DNA from: Gammaproteobacteria bacterium | GTDB taxonomy: Bacteria > Pseudomonadota > Gammaproteobacteria > CAJXQU01 | NCBI GenBank assembly: GCA_026984775.1 | Contig: JALSRM010000035.1 | Span: forward strand, 1 to 64,000 | Direction of reading: 5' to 3' | Length of the DNA: 64,000 bases | Shown here: positions 18,506 to 27,817 of the stretch, piece after piece | How positions within the stretch are numbered: position 1 is the stretch's first letter | Layout of the letters: each line of letters starts with the position of its first letter | Translations under genes and position numbers: made by a program | Notes under the pieces: model-generated | What the model was told of the DNA's origin: nothing | The model's database searches: none | Seen by the model: only the letters and a program-made list of their open reading frames with translations

Positions 18506-19897
18506 TCATGATTCTATTCTTGAGCGTGCCCGTGCAATGGCGGCCCGGACCTGTAATGGCGCCGTTCCACCCAGATGATCCCGGGCTGCGAGAGCACCTT
18601 CCAGCATCAGCACATCATAAACATCTTCCTTGATTGCTGGTGAAAACTTCTGTAATTCATCGAGTGAAAGTTCGGCCAAATCCTTGGCCTGATTTTCTGC
18701 ATGGGCCACGGCCTTGCCAACGACTTCATGGGCGTCACGGAAAGGGATTCCTTTTCTGACCAGGTAATCGGCTAGATCCGTCGCCGTTGCGAACCCCTTG
18801 CAAGCAGCGGCACGCATATTTTCACGATTGACCGTGATCACGGGAGCCATATCCGCAAACGCCTTGAGACTGCCTCGGACAGTATCGATGCTATCGAACA
18901 AGGGTTCCTTGTCCTCCTGATTGTCCTTGTTATAAGCCAGCGGTTGGCCCTTCATCAATGTCAACAGCGCCATGAGGTTGCCGTTGACACGCCCCGTCTT
19001 TCCACGCACCAGCTCCGGTACATCGGGGTTTTTCTTCTGCGGCATGATCGACGAACCGGTACAGAAGGCATCTCCGATAGCGACAAAACCGAACTGCTGG
19101 GAACACCACAGCACCAATTCTTCCGAAAAACGTGACAAATGCGTCATGATCAGGGACGCACAAGCACAGAACTCAATGGCAAAGTCCCGATCACTGACGG
19201 CATCCAGCGAGTTTTCGGCCACGGCCTCGAAGCCAAGCAGCTCGGCGGTCAAATGTCGATCAATAGGGTAAGTGGTCCCTGCCAGAGCAGCCGAGCCCAA
19301 AGGCATCACATTGACCCGTCGGCGGCAGTCACGAAGCCGATCCCGATCACGAAACAACATCTCAACCCAGGCCATCATATGATGGCCAAAAGTCACGGGC
19401 TGTGCCGTCTGCAGGTGAGTGAAACCAGGCATTACGGTCTCCGCTTCTTTTTCGGCCAGATCGATGAGGCCGTAAATCAGGCGTTCAAGCTCGCTGAGGA
19501 TGGCATCGATGTGATCCCGCAGAAACAGACGAATGTCTGTCGCCACCTGATCATTGCGCGAGCGGCCCGTGTGCAGCTTTTTGCCCACATCACCGATGAG
19601 ATCGGTCAGGCGGCGCTCGATGTTCATGTGCACATCTTCAAGCTCAATCGACCACTCAAATTTACCGGCTTCGATCTCCTCGCGAACCCTTTCCAAACCC
19701 TGGATGATGGCTTGGCTCTCTTCTTCACTTAGCACGCCAACCCTGGCCAGCATGGTGGCATGTGCGATCGAGCCCTGAATATCGTAGGCATACATGCGTT
19801 GATCGAACTGGACCGAAGCGGTGAATTCCTGCACGAAGGCATCGACCGGCTGCTCAAATCGTCCGCCCCAAAGCTGATTGGTTGATGATTCCGTCAT
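18506..19897 (-). CDS. argH: Argininosuccinate lyase
   Basis: Last enzyme of arginine synthesis, splitting argininosuccinate into arginine and fumarate; 463 aa. Evidence: [17 protein letters not shown] at the N-terminus, [35 protein letters not shown], and the fumarase-superfamily signature [12 protein letters not shown] with the catalytic Ser loop. An in-frame TTG lies ten codons upstream at 19927; ATG at 19897 ([12 protein letters not shown]) matches the usual length. Divergent from algZ, the arrangement known from Pseudomonas. Confidence 0.95.
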   Translation of the reverse strand: MTESSTNQLWGGRFEQPVDAFVQEFTASVQFDQRMYAYDIQGSIAHATMLARVGVLSEEESQAIIQGLERVREEIEAGKFEWSIELEDVHMNIERRLTDLIGDVGKKLHTGRSRNDQVATDIRLFLRDHIDAILSELERLIYGLIDLAEKEAETVMPGFTHLQTAQPVTFGHHMMAWVEMLFRDRDRLRDCRRRVNVMPLGSAALAGTTYPIDRHLTAELLGFEAVAENSLDAVSDRDFAIEFCACASLIMTHLSRFSEELVLWCSQQFGFVAIGDAFCTGSSIMPQKKNPDVPELVRGKTGRVNGNLMALLTLMKGQPLAYNKDNQEDKEPLFDSIDTVRGSLKAFADMAPVITVNRENMRAAACKGFATATDLADYLVRKGIPFRDAHEVVGKAVAHAENQAKDLAELSLDELQKFSPAIKEDVYDVLMLEGALAARDHLGGTAPLQVRAAIARARSRIES

Positions 19898-19993
19898 GAT
19901 CGGGTTTCTGAATTTATAACATTGCAAGTTTAACTCATTGTGGCCATTGTTTCAGTCAAAATTGGCATGATTTATTCATATTAAATCCTCAAT

Positions 19994-21061
19994 ATGAAGG
20001 GTAAAACCGATGAAATGGCGTTCACTCCAGATGATGGCTTGTTTCTGCCGGATTTTTGTAATATTCGGACCCTATTTCTTGTCATTCTGATGGGGGAGCT
20101 GTTGGCAATTCTGCTGACGCTTGCCGGCAATACGGATATCTCCACCAGTTATAGTTATTTGGGCCTGATCTCGCTGTTTATTCTTTGGATTGTGTTGGTA
20201 AGTGCGGCATTGCTCTGCTGGGGCCGGCGCTGGCTGAGGCGGTTGAGCCAGATACAGGCCGGTTTTGCCGCATTTGCAATCATTCTTTTGATCACGGCTC
20301 TGTTTTCGTATCTGGTACTGTATCTGCTGCAGAACGATGCGGATACCCGTGATTTTGATTCATTGCACCAAGGTGGGTTCATTATTGGGAATCTGGTGAT
20401 CGCAGGCATGATCAGTGCCATCGCGTTGCGCTATTTCTATATCCAGTACAACTGGCGCTGCCAGATCCGGGCTGAGGCAGAGGCACGTATACAAGCACTT
20501 CAATCACGTATCCGACCACATTTTCTCTTTAACAGCATGAATATTATCGCCAGCCTGACCCGATCGAACCCAGCACTTGCAGAACGCACTGTCGAGGATC
20601 TTTCTGATCTGTTCCGTGCCAACCTGTCCGGCAACCAAAACCATACAACCTGGGAAGGAGAACTGAAACTGTCACAACAATATCTGGCGATCGAACAATT
20701 GCGCCTCGGTAACCGTCTCTCCGTGGACTGGCAGATAGATGCCATGCCAGGTGATGCCCTGCTGCCGTCGCTGACATTGCAACCGTTGCTGGAAAATGCC
20801 ATCTACCATGGCATCGAACCCTTACCTGAGGGAGGTACAGTCCAAATACGTGCAAACCGGGCCGGTAATCGACTCTCGCTGCTCATCGAAAACCCGGTTC
20901 CGCAATCAATGGGCCGAAAACAACAAGGCAACCAGATTGCACAAGATAACGTTCGTCAGCGGCTGGCGCTCTTTTTTCAGGGCATGGCCACATTGCATGC
21001 AAAAACTGTTGGCAAGCACTACAGCGTGACCTTGACCTTTCCCTACAGGACCCATCTATGA
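19994..21061 (+). CDS. algZ: AlgZ/FimS-type sensor histidine kinase (LytS family)
   Basis: Membrane sensor of 355 aa with about four hydrophobic spans in the first 150 residues. A His-kinase domain of the LytS/YehU type follows: RIRPHFLFNSMNIIASL carries the phosphorylatable His, and LTLQPLLENAIYHGIEPLPEGG is the N-box ATP site. The stop overlaps the response-regulator ATG by four bases (ATGA), so the pair is co-translated. In Pseudomonas the homologue controls alginate and twitching motility; the target genes here are unknown. ATG at 19994 is listed, with 20015 (MAFTPDD) as an alternative. Confidence 0.88.
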   Translation: MKGKTDEMAFTPDDGLFLPDFCNIRTLFLVILMGELLAILLTLAGNTDISTSYSYLGLISLFILWIVLVSAALLCWGRRWLRRLSQIQAGFAAFAIILLITALFSYLVLYLLQNDADTRDFDSLHQGGFIIGNLVIAGMISAIALRYFYIQYNWRCQIRAEAEARIQALQSRIRPHFLFNSMNIIASLTRSNPALAERTVEDLSDLFRANLSGNQNHTTWEGELKLSQQYLAIEQLRLGNRLSVDWQIDAMPGDALLPSLTLQPLLENAIYHGIEPLPEGGTVQIRANRAGNRLSLLIENPVPQSMGRKQQGNQIAQDNVRQRLALFFQGMATLHAKTVGKHYSVTLTFPYRTHL

Positions 21062-21798
21062 CCGCCCTCTTGAAAACCCTGATCGTCGACGATGAACAAC
21101 TCGCACGTGAACGGCTGAAGTCACTGGTTAAAGAGCTGAATGCCGGTGAAATCATCGCCGAAGCGGGAAATGGCAAACAGGCCATCGAGGCCATCCAACA
21201 ACAACACCCCGACATCGTCCTGATGGATATCCGGATGCCCGGTATGGACGGTATCGAAGCGGCCAAACATATCGCAGCAATGGAAGACCCTCCCGCCGTC
21301 ATTTTCACCACAGCTTTCGGCGACTATGCACTTGATGCCTTCGATGCCCACGCTGTAGATTACCTTCTCAAACCTATCCGAAGGGAACGGCTGGAAGAAG
21401 CGATCAAACGGGCAAGAAAAATGACTCAGTCGATCATTGAATCGTTACAGGATGAACTGCCCCGAACGCGTACCCATCTCAGTGTTTTCGTTCAGGGCAA
21501 CATTCAGCTGATCCCGGTGGATGAAATCCTCTTTTTCCATGCTGATCAAAAATATGTTTCTGTGTTTACCAGAAATCAAGAAGTCCTGATCGAGGAATCG
21601 CTCAAATCCCTTGAAAAAGAATTCTCGAAGAATTTCTTACGCATCCACCGCAGCACCTTGGTTGCTAAAAACAAAATTGACACACTGGAGAAAAATTCAG
21701 AAGGGAAATATCAGATCAGACTGAAAGGTCTGGATGAAGCATTGCCTGTCAGTCGGAGGATGATCTCCCCGGTGAAAGCTGCGCTCCGAAAATTATAG
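21058..21798 (+). CDS. algR: AlgR-type LytTR response regulator
   Basis: Two-domain regulator of 246 aa. The receiver domain has acidic DDEQ at residues 11-14, the phospho-Asp in DIVLMDIRMPGMDG, and Lys in YLLKPI. The C-terminal LytTR DNA-binding domain begins about residue 140 (FVQGNIQLIPVDEILFFHADQKYVSVFT) and contains NFLRIHRSTLVAKNKI. LytTR domains bind direct repeats. Co-transcribed with algZ. In Pseudomonas hemC and hemD follow algR; here the downstream neighbour is convergent trhP and hemC lies 40 kb away. Confidence 0.9.
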   Translation: MTALLKTLIVDDEQLARERLKSLVKELNAGEIIAEAGNGKQAIEAIQQQHPDIVLMDIRMPGMDGIEAAKHIAAMEDPPAVIFTTAFGDYALDAFDAHAVDYLLKPIRRERLEEAIKRARKMTQSIIESLQDELPRTRTHLSVFVQGNIQLIPVDEILFFHADQKYVSVFTRNQEVLIEESLKSLEKEFSKNFLRIHRSTLVAKNKIDTLEKNSEGKYQIRLKGLDEALPVSRRMISPVKAALRKL

Positions 21799-21842
21799 AC
21801 CTGTTTGTAACTTCCTTGCGGGACAGCCGATCTTACAGGCAA

Positions 21843-23213
21843 TCAAGAGGGAATCTTCTGTATCATTGAAGTTGTCTCAGCAGGCTCCAGATACCTTGCC
21901 AGCAAGCCCATCGAGGATCCGATCTCGCTGAGAGGAAGCCGAACCTTATGGCCGGAACCAGGGGCCACCTCAATCGGTGTGCCATCGACTTTTTCCAAGC
22001 GGGTCAGGGTGATATCCTGATTTCCATCCGGGGTGATGATCTCGATCCGGTCACCCACCCCAAACCGGTTCTTGACCTCGATCTCCGCATAACCACCCGC
22101 CTGGTCGATGTGGATCACTTCCCCCACAAACTGCTGCCGATGAGAACGTGAAATGCCTTGTACATAATTTTGATATTCCTGGCTGTGATGGCGTTGCAGA
22201 AAACCGTCGGTATAGCCACGGTTGGCCAGGTTTTCCAGAACCCCGATCAGACTTTCGTCAAAGGGTTTCCCGGCCACGGCATCATCAATGGCCTGACGAT
22301 AGACTTGGGCGGTACGGGCAACATAGTAATGTGATTTGGTCCGGCCTTCGACTTTAAGACAGTCGATACCGATTTTGACCAACCGTTCCACATGCTCGAC
22401 AGCCCGCAGATCCTTAGAGTTCATGATGTAGGTGCCGTGCTCGTCTTCCATGATCGGCATCAGCTCACCGGGCCGGTTTTTCTCTTCGAGAAAATAGACA
22501 TTGTCAGCCAGGGGATGACGCTGATCGGGATCCGCACCCGGCCCATCGAGAATCTCCGCCGGCAAAGGTACACAGGTCCCCTCAGCGGTTTCCTGACCCT
22601 GTACCGTTTTGTATTCCCAACGGCAGGCATTGGTGCAAGTGCCCTGGTTGGGATCTCGACGGTTGAAGTAGCCCGACAGCAAACAGCGCCCGGAGTAGGC
22701 GATACACAATGCGCCATGGACAAAGACCTCAAGCTCGATATCGGGGCATTCCTGCCGGATCATGTCGATCTCGTCCAAAGATAACTCCCGTGATAGGATG
22801 ATGCGTTCCACACCAACGCTCTGCCAGAATTTCACCGCAGCATAGTTCACCGTATTCGCCTGAACCGAGAGATGAATCGGCATCTCCGGCCAGCGCTCCC
22901 GAACCATCATGATCAAACCAGGATCGGCCATGATCAGCGCGTCTGGCGCCATTTCGATCACCGGCTCAATATCCCGGAAAAATGTCTTAATCTTGCTGTT
23001 ATGCGGGAGAACATTGGTTGCGAGGAAAAACTTTTTACCCAGGACATGCGCTTCATTGATGCCTTTGGCAAGGTTTTCATTGAGAAAGTCATTGTTTCGC
23101 ACGCGCAGGCTGTAACGGGGTTGGCCCGCATAGACGGCATCGGCCCCGTAGGCAAACGCATAGCGCATGTTTTTCAGGGTGCCCGCAGGGGAAAGTAATT
23201 CAGGTTTTTTCAT
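21843..23213 (-). CDS. trhP: TrhP (YegQ) U32-family tRNA hydroxylation protein
   Basis: Protein of 456 aa of the peptidase-U32-like family, needed with prephenate for 5-hydroxyuridine formation at tRNA position 34; it is not a protease. Signature: LSPAGTLKNMRYAFAYGADAVYAG at the start, the central FVHGALCIAYSGRCLLSGYFNRRDPNQGTC with clustered Cys that may hold an Fe-S cluster, and the RTKSHYYVARTAQVYRQAID segment. TTG at 23219 is in frame, but ATG at 23213 is used. The gene starts three bases after a decayed hydrolase gene. Confidence 0.9.
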   Translation of the reverse strand: MKKPELLSPAGTLKNMRYAFAYGADAVYAGQPRYSLRVRNNDFLNENLAKGINEAHVLGKKFFLATNVLPHNSKIKTFFRDIEPVIEMAPDALIMADPGLIMMVRERWPEMPIHLSVQANTVNYAAVKFWQSVGVERIILSRELSLDEIDMIRQECPDIELEVFVHGALCIAYSGRCLLSGYFNRRDPNQGTCTNACRWEYKTVQGQETAEGTCVPLPAEILDGPGADPDQRHPLADNVYFLEEKNRPGELMPIMEDEHGTYIMNSKDLRAVEHVERLVKIGIDCLKVEGRTKSHYYVARTAQVYRQAIDDAVAGKPFDESLIGVLENLANRGYTDGFLQRHHSQEYQNYVQGISRSHRQQFVGEVIHIDQAGGYAEIEVKNRFGVGDRIEIITPDGNQDITLTRLEKVDGTPIEVAPGSGHKVRLPLSEIGSSMGLLARYLEPAETTSMIQKIPS

Positions 23214-23215
23214 TT

Positions 23216-23971
23216 TCAAATCGTGTCCTTCCGGGCGTGTTTGAATCGCCCGTTCTGCAAAAATTCAAGTATCTGCCTAATCACATCATCACTTTGCATA
23301 ATAAAGGTATGGCTGTGTGGCACAACCAGAAAATCCTTCATTCCATCGAGTTTTGCGCTTTCCACGGAAACCTTGCCATCATCCTCGCCCGGGATAAACC
23401 GGGAGAGGATCAGGTTGATACTCTCATTGCCGGTAATGATGCCCACCTCATAATCTGCCGGCCCCAGCATAACCGAGAGACTGTCCCCTTCTGCCCCAAG
23501 TTACTGGCCTGCAGGCCCATTGAGCAGATCGAAGCCTGGCATATCGGCTAGTTCATCCACCACTTCGCTTCCCTTGTTGGGTGGACTCAGCATGACGACA
23601 CGACCTAACTGGCCGAGTTCGTATTTTTCCAAATAATAACGTACCAGTATCTCACCGAGAGAATGGGTTACAAAGTGGATCGTTTACGACCCAAAGCGGC
23701 CACATTTTTCAACCGCTTTCGGGATTTCCTTTTCTGCCAACTCTTCGAGAGTAAACTCACCAGAGAGATAGTTGTGGTTGACAGTACGATACCCCGCTAC
23801 TGCAAGATTCTCTGCAATCTTTTCCATCGAAGCACTGGTTCTTGCCAGTCCATGTAAAAGGACAACGCATTCGTTCGAGTGATCCGGGGGTTCTGCTGAT
23901 GTTATTCCTATCATTCCCAACATCAGGATCAAAAAAACAAGGCCCTGACAGTCAGACCTGCTGTTCGTCAT
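23216..23971 (-). pseudogene. Exported alpha/beta-hydrolase (lipase-like) with two in-frame TAA stops
   Basis: One continuous frame of 252 codons from ATG at 23971. It begins with a signal peptide (LVFLILMLGMIGITSAEPPD), then CVVLLHGLARTSASMEKIAENLA, a typical oxyanion-hole HG segment. Codon 96 (23684-23686) is TAA; the frame then continues THFVTHSLG-like (TIHFVTHSLGEILVRYYLEKY, nucleophile Ser) and VVMLSPPNKGSEVVDELADM. Codon 157 (23501-23503) is again TAA. After it comes MLGPADYEVGIITGNESIN and a C-terminal PHSHTFIM with the catalytic His. No frameshift is present. The protein family is recognisable (periplasmic lipase/esterase), but the gene as read cannot make a full product. Confidence 0.8.
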
Positions 23972-24389
23972 CGTATCCCAGTGCCTTGAGTTTTTCAGTG
24001 ATTTTATCTGCTTTCTTCTGACCTCCTCCAAGGAAAGATGGCGCCTGTGAATAGAATTCACGCAGATCGAGTAGTGCGCCGATGTTTTCCGGATCGAGTT
24101 CGACTGCCTTTTCAAAATTGATTCGCGCTTTCTTTGCCAACGAAATGGCCCTGAACCATGTTGCTTGCTCGGCCTGCAGGCCGTACGCACGTCCGAGCCA
24201 GCGGTAGTATTCCGAATTTTGAGGATCGGATTTGATCGCCTGTTCCAGTTTTCTGATCGCGGTATCGAAATCCTTTTCCTCGATCGCCTGCCGCGCACTA
24301 TTGAACAACGGATCGGTTTCTTTGGCCGGGAGGTTAAACGGGATTGCCACGAGCAAAAGCAAAAAAAATGCTGAATAAGCTGTTTTCAT
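23952..24389 (-). CDS. Exported TPR-repeat protein
   Basis: Protein of 145 aa with a signal peptide (MKTAYSAFFLLLLVAIPFNLPA) and two to three TPR units: DPLFNSARQAIEEKDFDTAIRKLEQAI with DPQNSEYYRWLGRAYGLQA, then ARINFEKAVELDPENIGALLDLREFYSQAP. It is probably periplasmic and a protein-binding adaptor. The end (SFLGGGQKKADKITEKL) resembles TPR proteins in which a 'FLGGG' stretch is conserved. The stop overlaps the start of the hydrolase pseudogene by 20 bases, suggesting the two were once an operon. No function can be assigned. Confidence 0.75.
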   Translation of the reverse strand: MKTAYSAFFLLLLVAIPFNLPAKETDPLFNSARQAIEEKDFDTAIRKLEQAIKSDPQNSEYYRWLGRAYGLQAEQATWFRAISLAKKARINFEKAVELDPENIGALLDLREFYSQAPSFLGGGQKKADKITEKLKALGYDDEQQV

Positions 24390-24402
24390 CCTATTTACGG
24401 AT

Positions 24403-25155
24403 CTATGTAAGATGCCGTCCTCCATCGATCTGTATGACTTCACCGGTACAATAATGGGCATCCATGACCAAAAAGCGTACAGCCGTTGCCGCGTCCTCTG
24501 GCACGCCTGGCCTCGCAAGCGGTACCCGCTGCAGATACTCTGCCTTTTGTTCTTCTGTATAAAAAGGCGCCCAGGCAACGACACCCGGTGCTATGGCATT
24601 GACCGTGATTTCCGGCGCCAGTTCCAACGCGCAGGTTTTCGTAATCTCCAGTAATGCCGCCTTGGATGCATTATAGCTCACATAACCGGGCATGGGCTCA
24701 CTCAGTACATGAATATCGATGAAGTTAACCACCCTGCCCGAGGAGGCGGGATCATCGGCCGAATAATGTGCCGCTAGATCAGGAGCGAACGCCTGGATCA
24801 GTAAAAGCGGAGCTTCTGCGTTAACTCTCATATCGGATACAAAGCGTTGATGATCGAGCTCATGGAGTGGAGAAGGTGAAAAGACGCTGGCATTGTTGAT
24901 CAGGGCATCAAGCCGATCGAAACGTGAACGCACCCTGGCAACAATTGTTTCGACTGCATCCGCTTGCCTGAAATCCACCTTGATGGCTAGCGCATTCCGA
25001 CCCGCAGACTCGATCAGCTGTTTGAGTGCATCGGCTTCTGTGGCACTCCTGTTCCAAGTGAATGCGATGTCCATCCCCGCATTTGCCAGAGCTAAGGCTG
25101 TCGCACGGCCCACACGTCTGGCTGCTCCTGTGATCAATGCAACCTTTGCCATCAT
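24403..25155 (-). CDS. folM: SDR-family pteridine reductase (FolM-like)
   Basis: Short-chain dehydrogenase of 250 aa. The nucleotide-binding site is TGAARRVGRATA, with the TGxxxRxG form typical of pteridine reductases rather than TGxxxGxG. NNAS follows at about 90, then the catalytic YVSYNASKAALLE and DGGRHLT at the end. FolM/PTR1-type enzymes reduce dihydromonapterin or dihydrofolate with NADPH; a GTP cyclohydrolase I gene lies 2.7 kb away (27818). Start overlaps the rep stop (ATGATG), so expression is coupled to rep. Could be another SDR, but the Arg motif makes pteridine reductase the best call. Confidence 0.8.
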   Translation of the reverse strand: MMAKVALITGAARRVGRATALALANAGMDIAFTWNRSATEADALKQLIESAGRNALAIKVDFRQADAVETIVARVRSRFDRLDALINNASVFSPSPLHELDHQRFVSDMRVNAEAPLLLIQAFAPDLAAHYSADDPASSGRVVNFIDIHVLSEPMPGYVSYNASKAALLEITKTCALELAPEITVNAIAPGVVAWAPFYTEEQKAEYLQRVPLARPGVPEDAATAVRFLVMDAHYCTGEVIQIDGGRHLT

Positions 25156-27155
25156 GTCCCCTGCAATAATTCTTTCAATCCAGCCAAGGTCGCAAGACCG
25201 GAACGCTTGTCGGTGGGGTCGGCAGCCTCCTCACCGACGAAATACAAATCATCCTGCGGCAACTCTTCAAGAAAACGGCTGGGTTCACAGTCTACCGTTT
25301 CTCCGTAGCGTTTGCGCTTCGAGGCAAGGCTGAAGGTGAGGCTTTTCTGCGCGCGGGTAATCCCCACATAGGTAAGTCTGCGCTCCTCCTCGATAGTGTC
25401 CATCTCGATGCTGTTCCGATGTGGCAGCAATCCCTCCTCCATACCCACCAGATACACATACGGAAACTCCAGGCCCTTTGCCGCATGCAAGGTCATCAGT
25501 GACACCCTATTACGGTTCTCTTCCTCGTCTTGGTTTTCCAGGATATCGAGCAAGGTCAGTTTTCGCACCAGTTCAGCAAGGCTGGCGGCTTTGTCCTGAT
25601 TGTGCAGACGCGCAATCCATTCCACCAGCTCAGCCACATTGGCACGGCGCCGGTCAGCTGCCGAAGGATCCTTGCTGGTCTGATCGAGCCAGTCTTCATA
25701 GGCAATATCATCCAACATCTCTTTGAGTATATTTACAGGCGATTCCGATTCGGCCCGTTCTGCCAATTTGCTCAGCCATACGGCGAAGGTCTTGAGTTTG
25801 GCATAAGCACGTGAGTTCACTGTATCAGCCAGACCTTCCTCGAACATAGCCGAAAAGAGGCTGAGTTTCTTTTCAGTGGCGAAGGCCGCCAATTTCTCCA
25901 CTGTGCCGGGTCCCAACTCACGCCGGGGAGTATTGATAATCCTCAGCAGCGCATTGGTGTCTTCCGGATTCACCAGCACCTTTAGATAGGCCATGATGTC
26001 CTTAATCTCCGTATACTCGAAAAAGGACATGCCTCCGCTAATGTGATAAGGCACATTCCGCTCTCTCAAAAAACGTTCGAAAATGCGAGCCTGATGGTTG
26101 CCGCGGTAAAGAATGGCATAGTCATGGAAGCGGGTACGATGTGTGAATTTATGATGCGAGAGATCGGTCACCACTTTATCCGCTTCATCTTCTTCGCTCT
26201 TCGCGCGCATCACACGCAGCCGATCTCCATGCCCGAGATCACTCCACAGGCGCTTTTCAAATACATGAGGATTGTTTGCGATCAGGTGATTGGCCGCATG
26301 CAAAATGCGGCGCATGGAACGGTAATTCTGTTCCAGCTTGATCACTTTCAGATCCGGAAAGTCCTCACTAAGGAGTTTGAGATTCTCAGGCTGTGCTCCC
26401 CGCCATGCGTAAATCGACTGATCATCGTCACCGACCACGGTCAGCGTGCCACGTTCACCTGTGAGTAATTTAACCAACTCGTATTGCGAACCGTTGGTGT
26501 CCTGATATTCATCCACAAGCAAGTAACGGATCCGCTCCTGCCAACCGGCCAGGCACTCAGGATAGTGTTTGAAGAGCTGAACCGGCAGCATAATGAGATC
26601 ATCAAAGTCCACCGCGTTGTAGGTATGCAGATGGTGGTTGTACTGCTTATACAGCTCTGCTGCCAGTGCACCTTCCGCATCATTTCCTGCTGTCGATGCC
26701 AACTCCGGTGTGATACCTGCATTTTTCCAATTTGAAATGTGAGACAAAATTGGTGCAGCAAAATCCTTGAACTCACCATGGCTCTTCCGCGTCAGTTCCA
26801 CGACCAGAGAGAGGCTGTCTTGATAGTCGAAAATGGAGAACCCCTTGCGATAGCCAAGCCGCTGATATTCCTGCTGGATGATCTGCAAACCAAGCGTATG
26901 GAAGGTGGAAATCCGTACACCTTTGATATTGATGTCTCCGGCCATCTTGCCAACCCGTTCTTTCATCTCACGTGCCGCCTTGTTGGTGAATGTGACTGCA
27001 GTGATCTTGCGCGGATCCATCGCACACTCTTTGATCAAGTACAAAATCTTGGCAGTGATTACGCGGGTTTTGCCACTCCCTGCACCGGCCAGTACCAGCA
27101 ATGGCGTATCGACATGGCGGACTGCTTTCAACTGATTGGGGTTCAGACCTAACAA
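25152..27155 (-). CDS. rep: ATP-dependent DNA helicase Rep
   Basis: UvrD-family 3'-5' helicase, 667 aa (E. coli Rep 673). Motif order: LVLAGAGSGKTRVIT (Walker A), AVTFTNKAAREMKERV, ISTFHTLGLQII, LLVDEYQDTNGSQYELVKLL (Walker B), VVGDDDQSIYAWRGA, LEQNYRS, MTLHAAKGLEFPYVYLVGMEEGLLPH, RRLTYVGITRAQ. Rep clears proteins ahead of replication forks. The start is TTG at 27155 (then LGLNPNQ), aligning with E. coli Rep, which begins only one residue before its LNPGQ motif; no ATG is available nearby. A terminator stands only about 20 bases upstream, leaving little room for a promoter. Confidence 0.92.
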   Translation of the reverse strand: MLGLNPNQLKAVRHVDTPLLVLAGAGSGKTRVITAKILYLIKECAMDPRKITAVTFTNKAAREMKERVGKMAGDINIKGVRISTFHTLGLQIIQQEYQRLGYRKGFSIFDYQDSLSLVVELTRKSHGEFKDFAAPILSHISNWKNAGITPELASTAGNDAEGALAAELYKQYNHHLHTYNAVDFDDLIMLPVQLFKHYPECLAGWQERIRYLLVDEYQDTNGSQYELVKLLTGERGTLTVVGDDDQSIYAWRGAQPENLKLLSEDFPDLKVIKLEQNYRSMRRILHAANHLIANNPHVFEKRLWSDLGHGDRLRVMRAKSEEDEADKVVTDLSHHKFTHRTRFHDYAILYRGNHQARIFERFLRERNVPYHISGGMSFFEYTEIKDIMAYLKVLVNPEDTNALLRIINTPRRELGPGTVEKLAAFATEKKLSLFSAMFEEGLADTVNSRAYAKLKTFAVWLSKLAERAESESPVNILKEMLDDIAYEDWLDQTSKDPSAADRRRANVAELVEWIARLHNQDKAASLAELVRKLTLLDILENQDEEENRNRVSLMTLHAAKGLEFPYVYLVGMEEGLLPHRNSIEMDTIEEERRLTYVGITRAQKSLTFSLASKRKRYGETVDCEPSRFLEELPQDDLYFVGEEAADPTDKRSGLATLAGLKELLQGT

Positions 27156-27177
27156 ATGGCTTTCTCTTTGTTTGAAA

Positions 27178-27212
27178 TTAAAAAAACCGGGGTATCATGA
27201 GATACTCCGGTT
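27178..27212 (-). terminator. Rho-independent terminator upstream of rep
   Basis: Stem AACCGGAGTATC / GATACCCCGGTT on the minus strand (27185-27212, one G-T pair, loop TCAT) followed by a run of seven T. It ends transcription from the Tyr/His-rich protein gene before rep. Confidence 0.85.
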
Positions 27213-27288
27213 GTCGTCATCTGCGACCCTGTGATCAGGGCATATTCCGGATGCCTATTGTTCCTTCTGCAATCCTGATGATCAAGAC

Positions 27289-27708
27289 CTATTTGATGTT
27301 GATGTGCACCCGACCACTGTCATACGGTCTCTCTTGGTATTTCCTGTGGATTCCGTACCGTTGTCCATCATCATAATGGGGTGCATCACGATGATAGCCA
27401 TAATCACCCGGATCATGTGCACGATGAAACTGTATCACCTCACAACGATCGCGATATCCGTGATAGTAGCGGTTGCGGTAGTGACGCGGCGGGTAATGAT
27501 CTCCTCGATAGTGATGGCCCCGGTAGAAATCATCGTATCGAGAATGGCTAAACAGTCTGCTGCCATAACGGTAACCGAAAGGTTCGCGATGGTGATAGCC
27601 ATCATCAATAATAATGTAGCGAACGATAACATCTGCACTGGCCTTCGGTGTAACGATCAGTCCGAGCAGCAAGATAGCCAGTAGGACAGGTACCGTTTTC
27701 CTGTTCAT
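27289..27708 (-). CDS. Small exported Tyr/His/Arg/Asp-rich protein
   Basis: About 139 aa. A signal peptide (MNRKTVPVLLAILLLGLIVTPKASA) is followed by a mature region made mostly of Tyr, His, Arg, Asp and Gly, for example YYHGYRDR and DDFYRGHHYRGDHY. No known domain is recognised. Such composition suits metal binding or an envelope-associated disordered protein, but that is inference. The start is well supported: ATG at 27708 sits behind AAGGAGGT, close to a perfect ribosome site (GTG at 27714 lies inside it). Own terminator downstream. Transcribed away from folE. Confidence 0.7.
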   Translation of the reverse strand: MNRKTVPVLLAILLLGLIVTPKASADVIVRYIIIDDGYHHREPFGYRYGSRLFSHSRYDDFYRGHHYRGDHYPPRHYRNRYYHGYRDRCEVIQFHRAHDPGDYGYHRDAPHYDDGQRYGIHRKYQERPYDSGRVHINIK

Positions 27709-27817
27709 ATGCACCTCCTTCCTTCATTATTGTAGAAAATGAGCCTAACATAAACAGTCTGAATTCTCCCTGAATCGGGTATAATCCGGATCTGTCTGCT
27801 ACAAAACAGGTTATTGG

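Noticed and set aside
20000-20020. Sigma-54-like TTGGCATGATTTATTC upstream of algZ (about 19960).
   Set aside because: The required GC at the -12 position is missing.
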